From contig NZ_CP108487.1 of the NCBI RefSeq assembly GCF_036226525.1, positions 7,130,001 to 7,194,000 on the forward strand: a stretch of DNA of 64,000 nucleotides. The letters are read 5' to 3'. The first letter of the stretch is position 1. Each line of letters begins with the position of its first letter. Source of the stretch: Kribbella sp. NBC_01245. GTDB lineage: Bacteria; Actinomycetota; Actinomycetes; Propionibacteriales; Kribbellaceae. The translations under genes were made by a program, and so were the position numbers. The notes below the pieces were generated by a model. That model saw only the letters and a program-made list of their open reading frames with translations, did not search any database and was not told the DNA's origin. This document shows, piece after piece, positions 1-7,955 of the stretch.

Positions 1-55
1 CGCGATGCACGCACCTGAACACCGAAATCACTCGAACAACTTCCGGCGCAGGACA
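1..55. other. Left edge, no gene assigned
   Basis: Short stretch downstream of the map stop codon. No gene or convincing terminator is visible, and whatever lies to the left is outside the window. Confidence 0.5.
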
Positions 56-823
56 CTAGAGGGTGGTGAGGATTTGGGGGCCGGTGGGGGTGATGGCGAT
101 GGTGTGTTCAGCGTGGGCGCCGCGGGTGCCGTCGGCGGAGCGGAGGGTCCAGCCGTCGTCGTCGATGACGTAGACGCTGGTGGCGCCGTGCCAGAACCAG
201 GGTTCGATGGCGATGACGTGGCCGGGGCGAAGGCGGAGGCCGCGGCCGGGTTGGCCGCTGTTCGGGACGTGGGGGTCCTCGTGCATGGTGCGGCCGATGC
301 CGTGGCCGCCGAAGTCGAGGTTGGTGCCGAGGCCGGCGGCGCGGCCGATCTTCGCGATGGCGTGGCCGATATCGCCGAGGCGGGCGCCGGGCTGGGCGGC
401 GGCGATTCCGGCGGCGAGGGCGCGCTCGGTGGTGGCGATCAGCTCGAGGTCTTCGATCCGGGGTGTGCCGATGACGAAGCTGACGGCCGCATCGCCTGAC
501 CAGCCGTGCAGGGTGGCGCCGCAGTCGACATTCAGCAGGTCGCCGTCGGCCAGCGGTACGTCGTTCGGCAGACCGTGCAGGACGCCGTCGTTCACCGAGG
601 TGCAGATGACGCCGCGGAACGGTGATCCGGCGAAGCCCGGCTGGTAGCCGTCGAACGGCGAGGTGGCGCCGGCCGCGGCGAGGACCTCGCGGGCGATGGC
701 GTCCAGCTCGCGGGTGGTGACGCCGACAGCGGCCTCTTTGCGTACGGCGGCCAAGGCCTCCGCGACGATTCGCCCCGCGGCGCGCATGCGCTCGATCTCG
801 TCGGGCGTCTTCAGCTCGACCAT
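56..823 (-). CDS. map: Type I methionine aminopeptidase
   Basis: Removes the initiator methionine from nascent proteins in the cytoplasm. The 255-residue protein spans a whole M24A enzyme without the N-terminal zinc-finger extension some actinobacterial paralogues carry. Metal-ligand regions are visible: NVDCGATLHGWSGD (two Asp), FGGHGIGRTMHEDPHVPN (His), IAIEPWF (Glu) and HAEHTIAIT (Glu). The ATG is preceded by an AGGGAG ribosome site. The gene is divergent from a small XRE regulator, and a palindrome lies in the shared promoter. That suggests this map copy is specifically regulated and may be one of several in the genome. Identity is secure; the regulation is inferred. Confidence 0.95.
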   Translation of the reverse strand: MVELKTPDEIERMRAAGRIVAEALAAVRKEAAVGVTTRELDAIAREVLAAAGATSPFDGYQPGFAGSPFRGVICTSVNDGVLHGLPNDVPLADGDLLNVDCGATLHGWSGDAAVSFVIGTPRIEDLELIATTERALAAGIAAAQPGARLGDIGHAIAKIGRAAGLGTNLDFGGHGIGRTMHEDPHVPNSGQPGRGLRLRPGHVIAIEPWFWHGATSVYVIDDDGWTLRSADGTRGAHAEHTIAITPTGPQILTTL

Positions 824-842
824 GACTCTCCCTGAACTAGCG

Positions 843-868
843 TGATAGTTATACCGGTATTAGTATCA
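843..868. promoter_or_regulatory. Operator and overlapping promoters between map and XRE gene
   Basis: A 26-bp imperfect palindrome centred on ATACCGGTAT (851-860), with outer arms TGATA/TATCA; 11 of 13 position pairs are complementary. On the plus strand TAGTAT (861-866) sits six bases before the ATG of the XRE gene, so that mRNA is probably leaderless. On the minus strand TATAAC (853-848) could be the -10 for map. A protein bound here would block both promoters. Binding by the adjacent XRE protein is inferred. Confidence 0.65.
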
Positions 869-872
869 TGGC

Positions 873-1157
873 ATGGTCAGACCTCCTTTGAGCAGCTGGG
901 ACCGCGAGCGCGGCCGTCAGCTCGGCCGGTTGCTGCGCGAGGCCCGCGGTGATCGCAGCATGGTCGAGGTCGCGGCCGAGTGCGGCGTATCGGTCGACGC
1001 GTTGCGCAAGATCGAGACCGGCCGGGTGCCGACGCCGGCCTTGTTCACCGTTGCGGCCGTCGCCGCGACCCTGGATATCTCACTCGATGACCTGGTCGCC
1101 GCCTGCCACGGCGACGACCTGGAGCCCAGTTGGCAAGAGCCCCGCAAAGCCGTCTGA
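873..1157 (+). CDS. XRE-family helix-turn-helix regulator
   Basis: A 94-residue protein that is almost entirely a Cro/C1-type HTH domain (residues ~10-75: GRLLREARGDRSMVEVA, then SVDALRKIETGRVPTPA as turn and recognition helix). It has no ligand-binding or protease domain. It is divergent from map with a palindrome five bases upstream of its ATG. There is no Shine-Dalgarno sequence, and the -10-like TAGTAT is spaced for leaderless transcription. Probable autorepressor that also controls map. The family is clear; the target is inferred from position. Confidence 0.85.
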   Translation: MVRPPLSSWDRERGRQLGRLLREARGDRSMVEVAAECGVSVDALRKIETGRVPTPALFTVAAVAATLDISLDDLVAACHGDDLEPSWQEPRKAV

Positions 1158-1279
1158 TCGCCGGCGGACGGGTTCCTGTTACCGAACCCTGATCAACGGC
1201 TGCCAAACTTTCGCCGGAATGGCGGCGTCTCCCCATCAGGGGCCGTCCGGGCTCGCCGGATGCCATTGCGAGGAGCGCC

Positions 1280-2482
1280 GTGAGAAGCCCAAGTCGTCGA
1301 ACCACCGTGGCCGGGCTACTGGTACCGGCCGTGGTGGCGTTGGCGCTCGGCCTCTCAGCCTGCCAGGACGTCGGCCCCGGCGGCAGCCCATCGGCCAACC
1401 CGTCATCGCCCGGCCAGCCGACACCCGGCCCGTCATCGCCCGGCCCCCCAACGGGTGGGTCTGACCGGATCACGTTGGTGGCCACGGGCGATGTGTTGTT
1501 GCACGAGCGGCTTTGGACGACGGCGCGCATCGACGGTAAGGGCGTATTCGACTTCGCACCAGTGATGGCGCCGATCAAGCCACTCGTGGAATCGGCCGAT
1601 CTCGCGATCTGTCACTTGGAGACGCCGCTGGCCAAACCCGGCGGACCGTACGCGGGCTACCCCCTCTTCGACGGCCCGCCCCAAATCGCCACCGCGTTGA
1701 AGTCCACCGGTTACGACGCCTGTACGACGGCCAGCAACCACAGCTTCGACCGAGGCGCGAGTGGTGTAGACAGGACGCTCGCCACCCTCGAAAGGGCAGG
1801 CCTCCGCCATGCCGGCACCGCGCGTACGCCGCAGGAGGCCGCCACTCCGGCCATCCTCGACGTACGGGGTGTGAAGGTGGCGCTGCTCAGCTACACCTAC
1901 GGGTTCAACGGGATCCCTTATCCACAGGGGCAAACGTGGCGTGCCGGGGTGATCGACGTGGCGGTGATCAAGGCGATGGCGAAGAGGGCGCGCGAGGCGG
2001 GCGCGCAGATCGTCGTCGTGTCGTGCCATTGGGGGACGGAGTACGACCAGAAGCCGAACGCGCAGCAACGGTCGGTCGCTCCGGAATTGCTTGCCGATAG
2101 CAACATCGACCTGCTGCTCGGGCATCACGCGCACGTCGTACAGCCGATGCAACGGATCAACGGCAAATGGGTGACGTTCGGCCTTGGCAATCTGATGGCC
2201 GCGCATCGGCAGCCCTTGTCGACGAAGTCCGAGGGATTGCTGGCGCGATTCACCTTTGTTCGTGGTGGGGATGGGCGGTGGGAGGTGGATAAGGCGGAGT
2301 ACGCGAGTTTGCTCACTACCGATGCCGTGCCGATGCGTATCCTCGACGTACGGCGTCAGTTGGCCAAACCGGATCAGAGCGCGGCGACCCGGATCAGGCT
2401 CGAAGGGGCCCGCAAACGTACCGAATCCGTCGTCAACTCACTTGGCGCCGGCCGCGATGGTGCCACGCCGATCACCCCGTAA
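1280..2482 (+). CDS. CapA/PgsA-family lipoprotein (metallophosphatase fold)
   Basis: A 400-residue secreted protein with a lipoprotein signal peptide (lipobox LSAC, Cys ~28) and a Pro/Ser/Gly-rich linker to ~residue 60. A PGA_cap/CapA domain of the calcineurin-like fold follows. Visible motifs are VATGDVLLHERL, CHLETPLA, TASNHSFDRG, VSCHWGTEY and GHHAHVVQP, the usual metal-binding landmarks. Relatives are linked to poly-gamma-glutamate capsule synthesis, but no pgsBC partners are nearby, so a general envelope role is more likely. The GTG start is chosen because GCGAGGAG lies just upstream and the signal peptide begins there. It appears to be a single-gene unit. Confidence 0.85.
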   Translation: MRSPSRRTTVAGLLVPAVVALALGLSACQDVGPGGSPSANPSSPGQPTPGPSSPGPPTGGSDRITLVATGDVLLHERLWTTARIDGKGVFDFAPVMAPIKPLVESADLAICHLETPLAKPGGPYAGYPLFDGPPQIATALKSTGYDACTTASNHSFDRGASGVDRTLATLERAGLRHAGTARTPQEAATPAILDVRGVKVALLSYTYGFNGIPYPQGQTWRAGVIDVAVIKAMAKRAREAGAQIVVVSCHWGTEYDQKPNAQQRSVAPELLADSNIDLLLGHHAHVVQPMQRINGKWVTFGLGNLMAAHRQPLSTKSEGLLARFTFVRGGDGRWEVDKAEYASLLTTDAVPMRILDVRRQLAKPDQSAATRIRLEGARKRTESVVNSLGAGRDGATPITP

Positions 2483-2517
2483 ATGCTTTGTGTGGTTGGG
2501 CGACGTCGTTCTAGGGT
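2480..2517 (+). promoter_or_regulatory. WhiB7/WblC-type promoter of the Erm-like gene
   Basis: AT-rich box TAAAT (2480-2484), three bases, -35 TTGTGT (2488-2493), an 18-bp spacer and -10 TAGGGT (2512-2517). The AT-rich box three bases upstream of the -35 is the known WhiB7 promoter architecture, and erm(37) of M. tuberculosis is a WhiB7 target. The predicted start at 2524 is the A of an ATG, so the transcript would be leaderless for an upstream ORF. Confidence 0.55.
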
Positions 2518-2523
2518 TCTGAC

Positions 2524-2598
2524 ATGAGTTGCTTGTTTGTGATGGTGCGTCGTGTCCGGGGCAGGGCGCGGCGCGTGGGGATGGCATCCCCTCGATAG
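2524..2598 (+). CDS. Predicted leaderless upstream ORF, Arg-rich leader peptide
   Basis: A 24-codon ORF starting with the ATG six bases after the -10, ending with TAG at 2598. Its middle is VRRVRGRARR, rich in the Arg-x-Arg patterns known to stall ribosomes in erm leader peptides. It overlaps the start of the methylase gene (GTG 2552) in another frame. That gene has no good ribosome site of its own, so translation of this leader could control access to the GTG. Function is inferred from position and composition. Confidence 0.45.
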   Translation: MSCLFVMVRRVRGRARRVGMASPR

Positions 2599-3088
2599 TC
2601 GTTGGGCACAACGCGTTGTCGCCGCCGCCGGGGTGCGCCCGGGCGAGCTGGTGCTCGATATCGGTGCCGGCCGGGGTGCGTTGACCGCACCCCTCGTTGA
2701 GGCCGGTGCGCGCGTGCTCGCCGTCGAACTTCATCCGGGCCGGGCCGATGACCTGCGCCGCCGATTCGCCGCTGACCCGGTCACCGTGATCCGAACGGAC
2801 GCGGCCGATCTTCGCTTGCCTGGCAGGCCTTTCCGCGTTATCGCGAGTCCGCCGTACGGGATCTCGACCGCCTTGCTGAAGCGCCTGCTCGCCCCTGGTT
2901 CGCGCCTGCTCTCGGCCGATCTCGTCCTGCAACGAGCCGTCGCGAACCGCTGGATCGAGGGCAACGCCCCCGGCAGCGGCCGCTGGTCCCGCCACTACGA
3001 CCTCGCCCTAGGCCTCCGCCTACCCCGCAAAGCCTTCACCCCACCACCCCGCGTCGACTCCACCGTCCTAACCATCCGCCGCCGCTAA
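2552..3088 (+). CDS. Erm(37)-like 23S rRNA adenine N6-methyltransferase
   Basis: Predicted SAM-dependent methylase of 23S rRNA (A2058 region), which protects ribosomes from macrolides and related drugs. SAM motif I is VLDIGAGRGALT; the catalytic motif is SPPYGIST. At 178 residues it lacks the C-terminal helical domain of classic Erm proteins, as does mycobacterial Erm(37), which it also resembles at the N-terminus (RGAWGWHPL) and in LLAPGSRLLSADLVLQRA. The GTG start is set by that similarity and by an in-frame stop just upstream. It lies behind a WhiB7-like promoter and overlaps an upstream ORF, so it is probably antibiotic-inducible intrinsic resistance. A KsgA-type housekeeping role is unlikely given the length. 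Confidence 0.8.
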   Translation: MSGAGRGAWGWHPLDSRWAQRVVAAAGVRPGELVLDIGAGRGALTAPLVEAGARVLAVELHPGRADDLRRRFAADPVTVIRTDAADLRLPGRPFRVIASPPYGISTALLKRLLAPGSRLLSADLVLQRAVANRWIEGNAPGSGRWSRHYDLALGLRLPRKAFTPPPRVDSTVLTIRRR

Positions 3089-3095
3089 CTGAAGG

Positions 3096-3145
3096 CTGCA
3101 GCCCAGCCGAAGCCGGGCTGCAGGCCGGCCGACGCTGGGCTGCAG
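3096..3145. terminator. Inverted-repeat terminator between convergent genes
   Basis: A perfect 12-bp inverted repeat, CTGCAGCCCAGC (3096-3107) and GCTGGGCTGCAG (3134-3145), with a third partial copy GGGCTGCAG (3115-3123) inside that allows alternative stems. It sits in the 68-bp gap between the methylase and the convergent ABC exporter and probably stops transcription from both sides. Confidence 0.55.
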
Positions 3146-3156
3146 CCCCCTTGGCG

Positions 3157-4896
3157 TTAGCCGTGCCAGGAGTGCCAGAGGGCGGCGTAGGAGCCGTTGC
3201 GGGCTACTAGTTCGTCGTGGCTGCCTAGTTCGGTTATGCGGCCGTCTTCGACTACGGCGACTCGGTCCGCGTCGTGGGCGGTGTAGAGGCGGTGGGCGAT
3301 GGCGATCACCGTGCGGCCTTCCAGGACGGCGGCGAGGGATCGCTCGAGGTGGCGGGCCGCGCGTGGGTCGATCAGCGACGTCGCCTCGTCGAGCACGAGC
3401 GTGTGCGGATCGGCCAGCACGAGCCGGGCCAACGCGAGCTGCTGCGCCTGCCCAGGCGTGAGCGCGACCTGGCCGGAACCGACCCGAGTATCGAGCCCGT
3501 CCGGCAAAGCCTCGGCCCACTCCCGCGCATCGACCGCCGCGAGCGCCTTCCACAACGTCGCGTCGTCGCCACCAGTAGGCAGCGCCATCTCCAAATTGTC
3601 GCGCAACGTGCCGACGAAGACGTGGTGCTCCTGCGTCACCAGCGCGACCTGCCGACGGAGATCGGGTAGTTCGAGCTCGGTCATCCCGACGCCGCCAACC
3701 GTCACCGAGCCGGTCCGAGGCGGGTGGATGCCCGCGACCAGGCGGCCGAGGGTGGACTTGCCCGCGCCCGACGGCCCGACCATCGCGATCCGCTCGCCGG
3801 GCTGGATCACCAGGTCGACACCGTGCAGTACGTCGCGCCCGTCGACGTACGAGAACCGGACGTCGCGGGCCTCCACCAGTTCGCCCGAGGGCTTCCGGCC
3901 AGTCGGTTCGCGGTCGTCGGGCAGATCAGTGATGCCGAGTAGGCGCGCCAGCGAGGCGGCGCCGACCTGGAGCTCGTCCATCCACGAGATCAAGCGGTCG
4001 ACCGGATCGATCAGCTGGTTCGCGTACAGGGCGCCGGCGGTGACCGCGCCGAGCGTGATGTGCCCGTTGATGTGCAACCAGCCGCCGAACAGCAGCGTGC
4101 CGACGATCGGGACCAGGTAGGCCACCTCCACCACGGGGAAGAAGATCGTGCGCAGACCCAGCGTGTACCGCTCGGCGTTGTACGAGCCGCGGATATCGGC
4201 ATCGGTACGCCGTACACGCTCGTCGTACCGCTGGAGCGCCTCGACCGTGCGCGCGCCTTCGACCGTCTCGGCGAGCGAGCTGGTCATCTGGGCATACGCC
4301 GCGTTCTCCCGCAGGTAACCGTCCTTCGCTCGCCGGAGGTACCAACGGGTGCTGAGCCAAAGGGCCGGGACCATCGCCAGCAGCGGCAGCAGGATCCACA
4401 CGCCGACCAGGATCGTCGCGGCCACGGTGAAGACGGTCGTGACGAGCGCGACGATGGTCTCCGGTACGGCGAATCGCACCGTGCGGGACAACGCGTCGAC
4501 ATCTCGCGAGGTGCGGGACAGCAGGTCACCCGTGCCCGCTCGCTCGACCGTTCCGATCGGCAGCGCGAGCGCGTTGTCGACGAACTCCTCGCGCAACTCC
4601 GCCAGCACCTTCTCGCCGAGCGCGAACGAGCGGAATCGCGCCCACCGGGTGAGCAGCGACTGGACGACAACGAAGACGGCGATGATCAGCACGATCTCGT
4701 TGACCCGGGATGTGGTGGTGCCGCGCTGGACGTCCTCGACGAGGTCACCGATCAACCGCGGCGCGGCAAGGCCCGAGACCGCGGCCAGCCCGTGCAACCC
4801 GAGCGTCAGACCGAGCTCGCGCGGGTGTCGCGCGGCGAGGCGGCGCGCATGCCGCCGTACTTCGGCCGTGTTCGCCACCGGCAGCGTCTGCTTCAT
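3157..4896 (-). CDS. ABC exporter half-transporter with degenerate signature motif
   Basis: A 579-residue type IV ABC exporter subunit: transmembrane domain (residues ~35-300, six helices) fused to a nucleotide-binding domain (~330-575). Walker A (GPSGAGKS), Walker B (LVLDEATS) and the switch His (IAHRL) are canonical. The signature is LTPGQ rather than LSGGQ. The upstream gene overlaps it by four bases (ATGA), with GAGGAGG just before the start. The partner has the opposite defects, so the two should form a heterodimer with one active and one degenerate ATP site. Substrate is unknown; a drug or lipid is typical of the family. A PafBC-type promoter in front of the operon suggests induction by DNA damage. 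Confidence 0.9.
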   Translation of the reverse strand: MKQTLPVANTAEVRRHARRLAARHPRELGLTLGLHGLAAVSGLAAPRLIGDLVEDVQRGTTTSRVNEIVLIIAVFVVVQSLLTRWARFRSFALGEKVLAELREEFVDNALALPIGTVERAGTGDLLSRTSRDVDALSRTVRFAVPETIVALVTTVFTVAATILVGVWILLPLLAMVPALWLSTRWYLRRAKDGYLRENAAYAQMTSSLAETVEGARTVEALQRYDERVRRTDADIRGSYNAERYTLGLRTIFFPVVEVAYLVPIVGTLLFGGWLHINGHITLGAVTAGALYANQLIDPVDRLISWMDELQVGAASLARLLGITDLPDDREPTGRKPSGELVEARDVRFSYVDGRDVLHGVDLVIQPGERIAMVGPSGAGKSTLGRLVAGIHPPRTGSVTVGGVGMTELELPDLRRQVALVTQEHHVFVGTLRDNLEMALPTGGDDATLWKALAAVDAREWAEALPDGLDTRVGSGQVALTPGQAQQLALARLVLADPHTLVLDEATSLIDPRAARHLERSLAAVLEGRTVIAIAHRLYTAHDADRVAVVEDGRITELGSHDELVARNGSYAALWHSWHG

Positions 4897-6617
4897 GCGT
4901 GCACCTCCTCTATCTCGTCCTCGGTCTGTCTGGTCACGGTCGCCCGGTAACGCGGCTCGGTGTCGAGCAGCTCACGGTGCTTGCCTACGGCAACAACCCG
5001 GCCGGCGGCCACGAACACCACCTCGTCAACCCGGTCCAGCAGCAGCGGGCTCGACGTGATGACCACGGTGCTGCGGCCGGCCCGATGCGCCCGCAACCGG
5101 TCGGCGATCCGCGCCTCGGTATGCGCGTCGACCGCGGACGTCGGCTCCACCAGGATCAGCACGGCCGGATCCGCCAGCAGCGCGCGGACCAGCATCAGCC
5201 GTTGCCGCTGGCCACCGGAGAACGAACGGCCCTTCTCCTCGACCTCCGACTCCAGCCCGTCGGTCAATGCGACCAGTACGTCGTCGGCGGAGGCCGTCGC
5301 GATCGCAGCCATCACGTCGGCGTCGGACGCACGCGCGGCCGGGTCCAACTCGTCGCGGAGGCGGCCGGTGAACAACTGCGCACCCGTATCCGCCACCAGG
5401 ATGTGACGCCGTACGTCGGCCCGCGTGGCGGCCGCGAGCGGCACCCCGCCGAACGTGACCAGCCCTTCGTCGTACCGCCCGAGCCGGTCCGCGAGCAGCG
5501 CGCCCTGGTCCGGTTCGGCGGTCACGATCGCGGTGAGGCGGCCGTGGCGAGCGTGGATCCCGGAGGCGGGGTCGACGAGATCGCCCTGGTCCGGCAACGC
5601 GATCGGCTCGGCCGGATCGGCGATCTCCGGGGTGAGCGAGAGCACCCGGTTGATCCGCCCGGCCGCGACCAGGCCGCGCATCAGCTTGTCGGCGGCTTCC
5701 GTTGCCGTGCGCAACGGCATGACCAGGAAGGTGGCGTAGCCGTAGAAGGCGACCAGATCACCCGGGCTGACCTCGCCACGGAGGGCGAAATGCGCCGCGA
5801 GGCCGACCACCAGCACGATGAAGATGCCGGGCAGCAGGACCTGGGTCGCGTCCAGCGTGGACTGGATCCGGGCAACCTGCACACCGGCGGCTCGCACCTG
5901 CTGGGACTCGGTCCGGTAGCGGCGGGAGAACGACTCCTCACCGCCGACACCACGCAGCACCCGCAGACCGGCCACGATGTCGGAGCCGAGGGAGTTCAGC
6001 TCGCCGACGGCGTCGCGATGCGCGAACTGGCGGCGCTGCAACGGCCGCAGCATCGGGCCGAGGCAGAACAGCAGCACCGGCACGCCGATCAGCACGATCA
6101 GGCCGAGCGTGGTCGACGAGGTGAGCAGGATGACCGCGACCACGACGAAGGCTACGATCGCGCCCGCGAACCGGGCCACCACCTCGAGCACGTTGCCGAT
6201 ATGCGCCAGGTCGCTCGCGCCGACGCTGACCACCTCACCGGTGGCCAGGTGCTTCGGCAGAGTCGCGCCGAGATCGGCTGAACGTCGTACGACGACCTGG
6301 ACCGTGCGGTAGGCGGCGGTCAGCCAGTTCACCACCGCGAACCGGTGCCGCATGATGCCGGCGCCGGCCGCGATCGCGCCGATACCGAGCAGTACTGCCG
6401 TCCAGAACACCAGCCGGCCGCGGTCACCGGCCGCCACTCCCTCGTCGATGGCGCGACCGAGGACCGCCGGCAGGAACGCCTGCGCGGTCATCCAGAGGAT
6501 GCCGAAGGTCACCCCGCCCGCGAGCGTGGCCTTCTGACCGCGGGCCACCCACCACAAATAGCGGGCCGGCGAGCGGTGATCTGGTGTGCCGGGATCGGCA
6601 AGAGGAAGCTGTCGCAT
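4893..6617 (-). CDS. ABC exporter half-transporter with degenerate Walker motifs
   Basis: A 574-residue partner of the downstream ABC subunit. Its transmembrane domain spans about residues 30-310. In the nucleotide-binding domain Walker A is lost (AIVTAEPDQGALLADRL, no GxxGxGK[ST]), the Walker B Asp is replaced (LILVEPTS) and the switch His is absent (VVITSSPLLL). The signature FSGGQRQRL is perfect. It can thus complete the active site of its partner but cannot build a normal site itself, as in known asymmetric heterodimeric exporters. The ATG lies about ten bases after the -10 of a PafBC-type promoter, so the mRNA is nearly leaderless. First gene of a two-gene operon. Confidence 0.9.
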   Translation of the reverse strand: MRQLPLADPGTPDHRSPARYLWWVARGQKATLAGGVTFGILWMTAQAFLPAVLGRAIDEGVAAGDRGRLVFWTAVLLGIGAIAAGAGIMRHRFAVVNWLTAAYRTVQVVVRRSADLGATLPKHLATGEVVSVGASDLAHIGNVLEVVARFAGAIVAFVVVAVILLTSSTTLGLIVLIGVPVLLFCLGPMLRPLQRRQFAHRDAVGELNSLGSDIVAGLRVLRGVGGEESFSRRYRTESQQVRAAGVQVARIQSTLDATQVLLPGIFIVLVVGLAAHFALRGEVSPGDLVAFYGYATFLVMPLRTATEAADKLMRGLVAAGRINRVLSLTPEIADPAEPIALPDQGDLVDPASGIHARHGRLTAIVTAEPDQGALLADRLGRYDEGLVTFGGVPLAAATRADVRRHILVADTGAQLFTGRLRDELDPAARASDADVMAAIATASADDVLVALTDGLESEVEEKGRSFSGGQRQRLMLVRALLADPAVLILVEPTSAVDAHTEARIADRLRAHRAGRSTVVITSSPLLLDRVDEVVFVAAGRVVAVGKHRELLDTEPRYRATVTRQTEDEIEEVHA

Positions 6618-6634
6618 AGCCGTTTCAGGCTATG
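6615..6634 (-). promoter_or_regulatory. Inverted repeat at the ABC operon start codon
   Basis: CATAGCC-N6-GGCTATG, a perfect 7-bp inverted repeat. It covers both the -10 (TAGCCT on the minus strand) and the ATG of the first exporter gene. It could be an operator for a repressor or, in a transcript starting upstream, a hairpin hiding the start codon. Its role is not known. Confidence 0.4.
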
Positions 6635-6649
6635 TGCGGCCACCGACAA
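6627..6649 (-). promoter_or_regulatory. PafBC-type DNA-damage promoter of the ABC exporter operon
   Basis: On the minus strand TTGTCGGTG (6649-6641), eight bases, then TAGCCT (6632-6627). This is an exact match to the TTGTCRGTG-N8-TANNNT motif of RecA-independent (PafBC-activated) damage promoters described in mycobacteria. The start codon follows ten bases after the -10. Confidence 0.65.
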
Positions 6650-6661
6650 GCGCACCAGGTT

Positions 6662-7804
6662 TTAGCGCCGGTAGGTCAGCCGCCGAAGCAGCACCTCGAA
6701 CGGGCCGCGCCAGCCCATCCGGCGCATCCCCTCCGCGATGACGACGGTGAACGCCCAGGTGCCGATCGCGAGCAAGGCCGTCTGCCAGAGCCGCAGCGAG
6801 GACGCGAGATCGAGCAGATACGGGGAGAACGCGACATACCAGACCACCGACTGGGTGAGATAGCACGTCATCGAGCGCTGCCCGGTCGCCTGCAAAGCCG
6901 TGACGACCGGACCGTACGGCGCGCGCAGGCGCTGGACCAGGATGGCGATCAGCAAGGCGTACGCCGGACCGCCGGCCAGACCGGTCATCGCGTGCACGAA
7001 ACCCGCCACCATCACCGGGAACGCCTCGGGCCGGTCGGCGAAACCGGCGATGTACAGGGCCAACGGCAGACCACCGGCGACGGACAAGCCGATGCCCAGG
7101 GCAACGAACTTGCTCAGTCCCGCGGGCGGATTCTCGAGCAGGCGCCGGCGGCCGGCCCAGATGCCGAGGAGGAAGGCCGCCGCCGCGGTGACCGCGAACA
7201 GGGGTGCGGTGAAGAGGACCATCCAGGACCGCTCCAGCATGCCCGCGAACAGACTCTCCGGGCCGTGATCGAGGATCATCGGCATCGAGAGCAGGCCGTA
7301 GAGCGTAGCGCCCAGGATGGTCCAGACGCCGACCCCGATCAGCAGTCGGCGATCACTCCACCGGACCGCGCCGGCGAGCACGACGGCGAGCAATCCGTAG
7401 GCCGCGAGGATGTCGCCGACGAAGAGCAGGATCGCGTGCAGTACGCCGAAGACGACCAGCCATCGGCCGCGGCGGCGCAACAGCTTCCGGGTCTGCGTCC
7501 AGTCGTTGCCCGCGGCATCTTCGCGTCGGGTCAGCTGCACCAGGCCGTACCCGAAGAGCGCCGCGAACATCGTGTACGACCGGCCGTCGACCAGCACCGT
7601 GTTCAGCAGAGCGACGACCTTGTCGACCAGGCTGGTGACGATCGGCATGGCCCGGATCTGCTTCTCGCCGGGTGTCTCCAGGAAGCTGTGGCTGTTCGCG
7701 AGCGCGATGAACAGCAGCAGGAGGCCGCGGGCCAGGTCCGGTCCGAGCGCGCGGGCGCTGACCGCGGTCGGCCGACGGCTCTGAGACGTGCCGGTAGTCG
7801 TCAT
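6662..7804 (-). CDS. DUF418 (YeiB-like) membrane protein
   Basis: A 380-residue polytopic membrane protein with about ten hydrophobic segments. Family hallmarks are the N-terminal GPDLARGLLLLFIALANSHSF, then SYTMFAALFGYG, GRWLVVFGVLHAILLFVGDIL, QRSMTCYLTQSV and the C-terminal GPFEVLLRRLTYRR. The biochemical role of DUF418 proteins is not established; transport of small molecules has been proposed for related fused proteins. It is upstream of, and on the same strand as, the ABC exporter but separated by the exporter promoter. Family assignment is solid, function unknown. Confidence 0.85.
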   Translation of the reverse strand: MTTTGTSQSRRPTAVSARALGPDLARGLLLLFIALANSHSFLETPGEKQIRAMPIVTSLVDKVVALLNTVLVDGRSYTMFAALFGYGLVQLTRREDAAGNDWTQTRKLLRRRGRWLVVFGVLHAILLFVGDILAAYGLLAVVLAGAVRWSDRRLLIGVGVWTILGATLYGLLSMPMILDHGPESLFAGMLERSWMVLFTAPLFAVTAAAAFLLGIWAGRRRLLENPPAGLSKFVALGIGLSVAGGLPLALYIAGFADRPEAFPVMVAGFVHAMTGLAGGPAYALLIAILVQRLRAPYGPVVTALQATGQRSMTCYLTQSVVWYVAFSPYLLDLASSLRLWQTALLAIGTWAFTVVIAEGMRRMGWRGPFEVLLRRLTYRR

Positions 7805-7955
7805 GGCCGGAACGCTACGGCCGGAAGGTGGCGCTCGCGTCAGACTTTAGGATCGACTCCGCTAGCCGATCGGCGCTTTGATCGGTCGGGACCACTTCAT
7901 CTGCTGTTGGGTGGCGGGTTGCCGCACCGCCATCTGGTCCGCCTTCCCTGGATCC

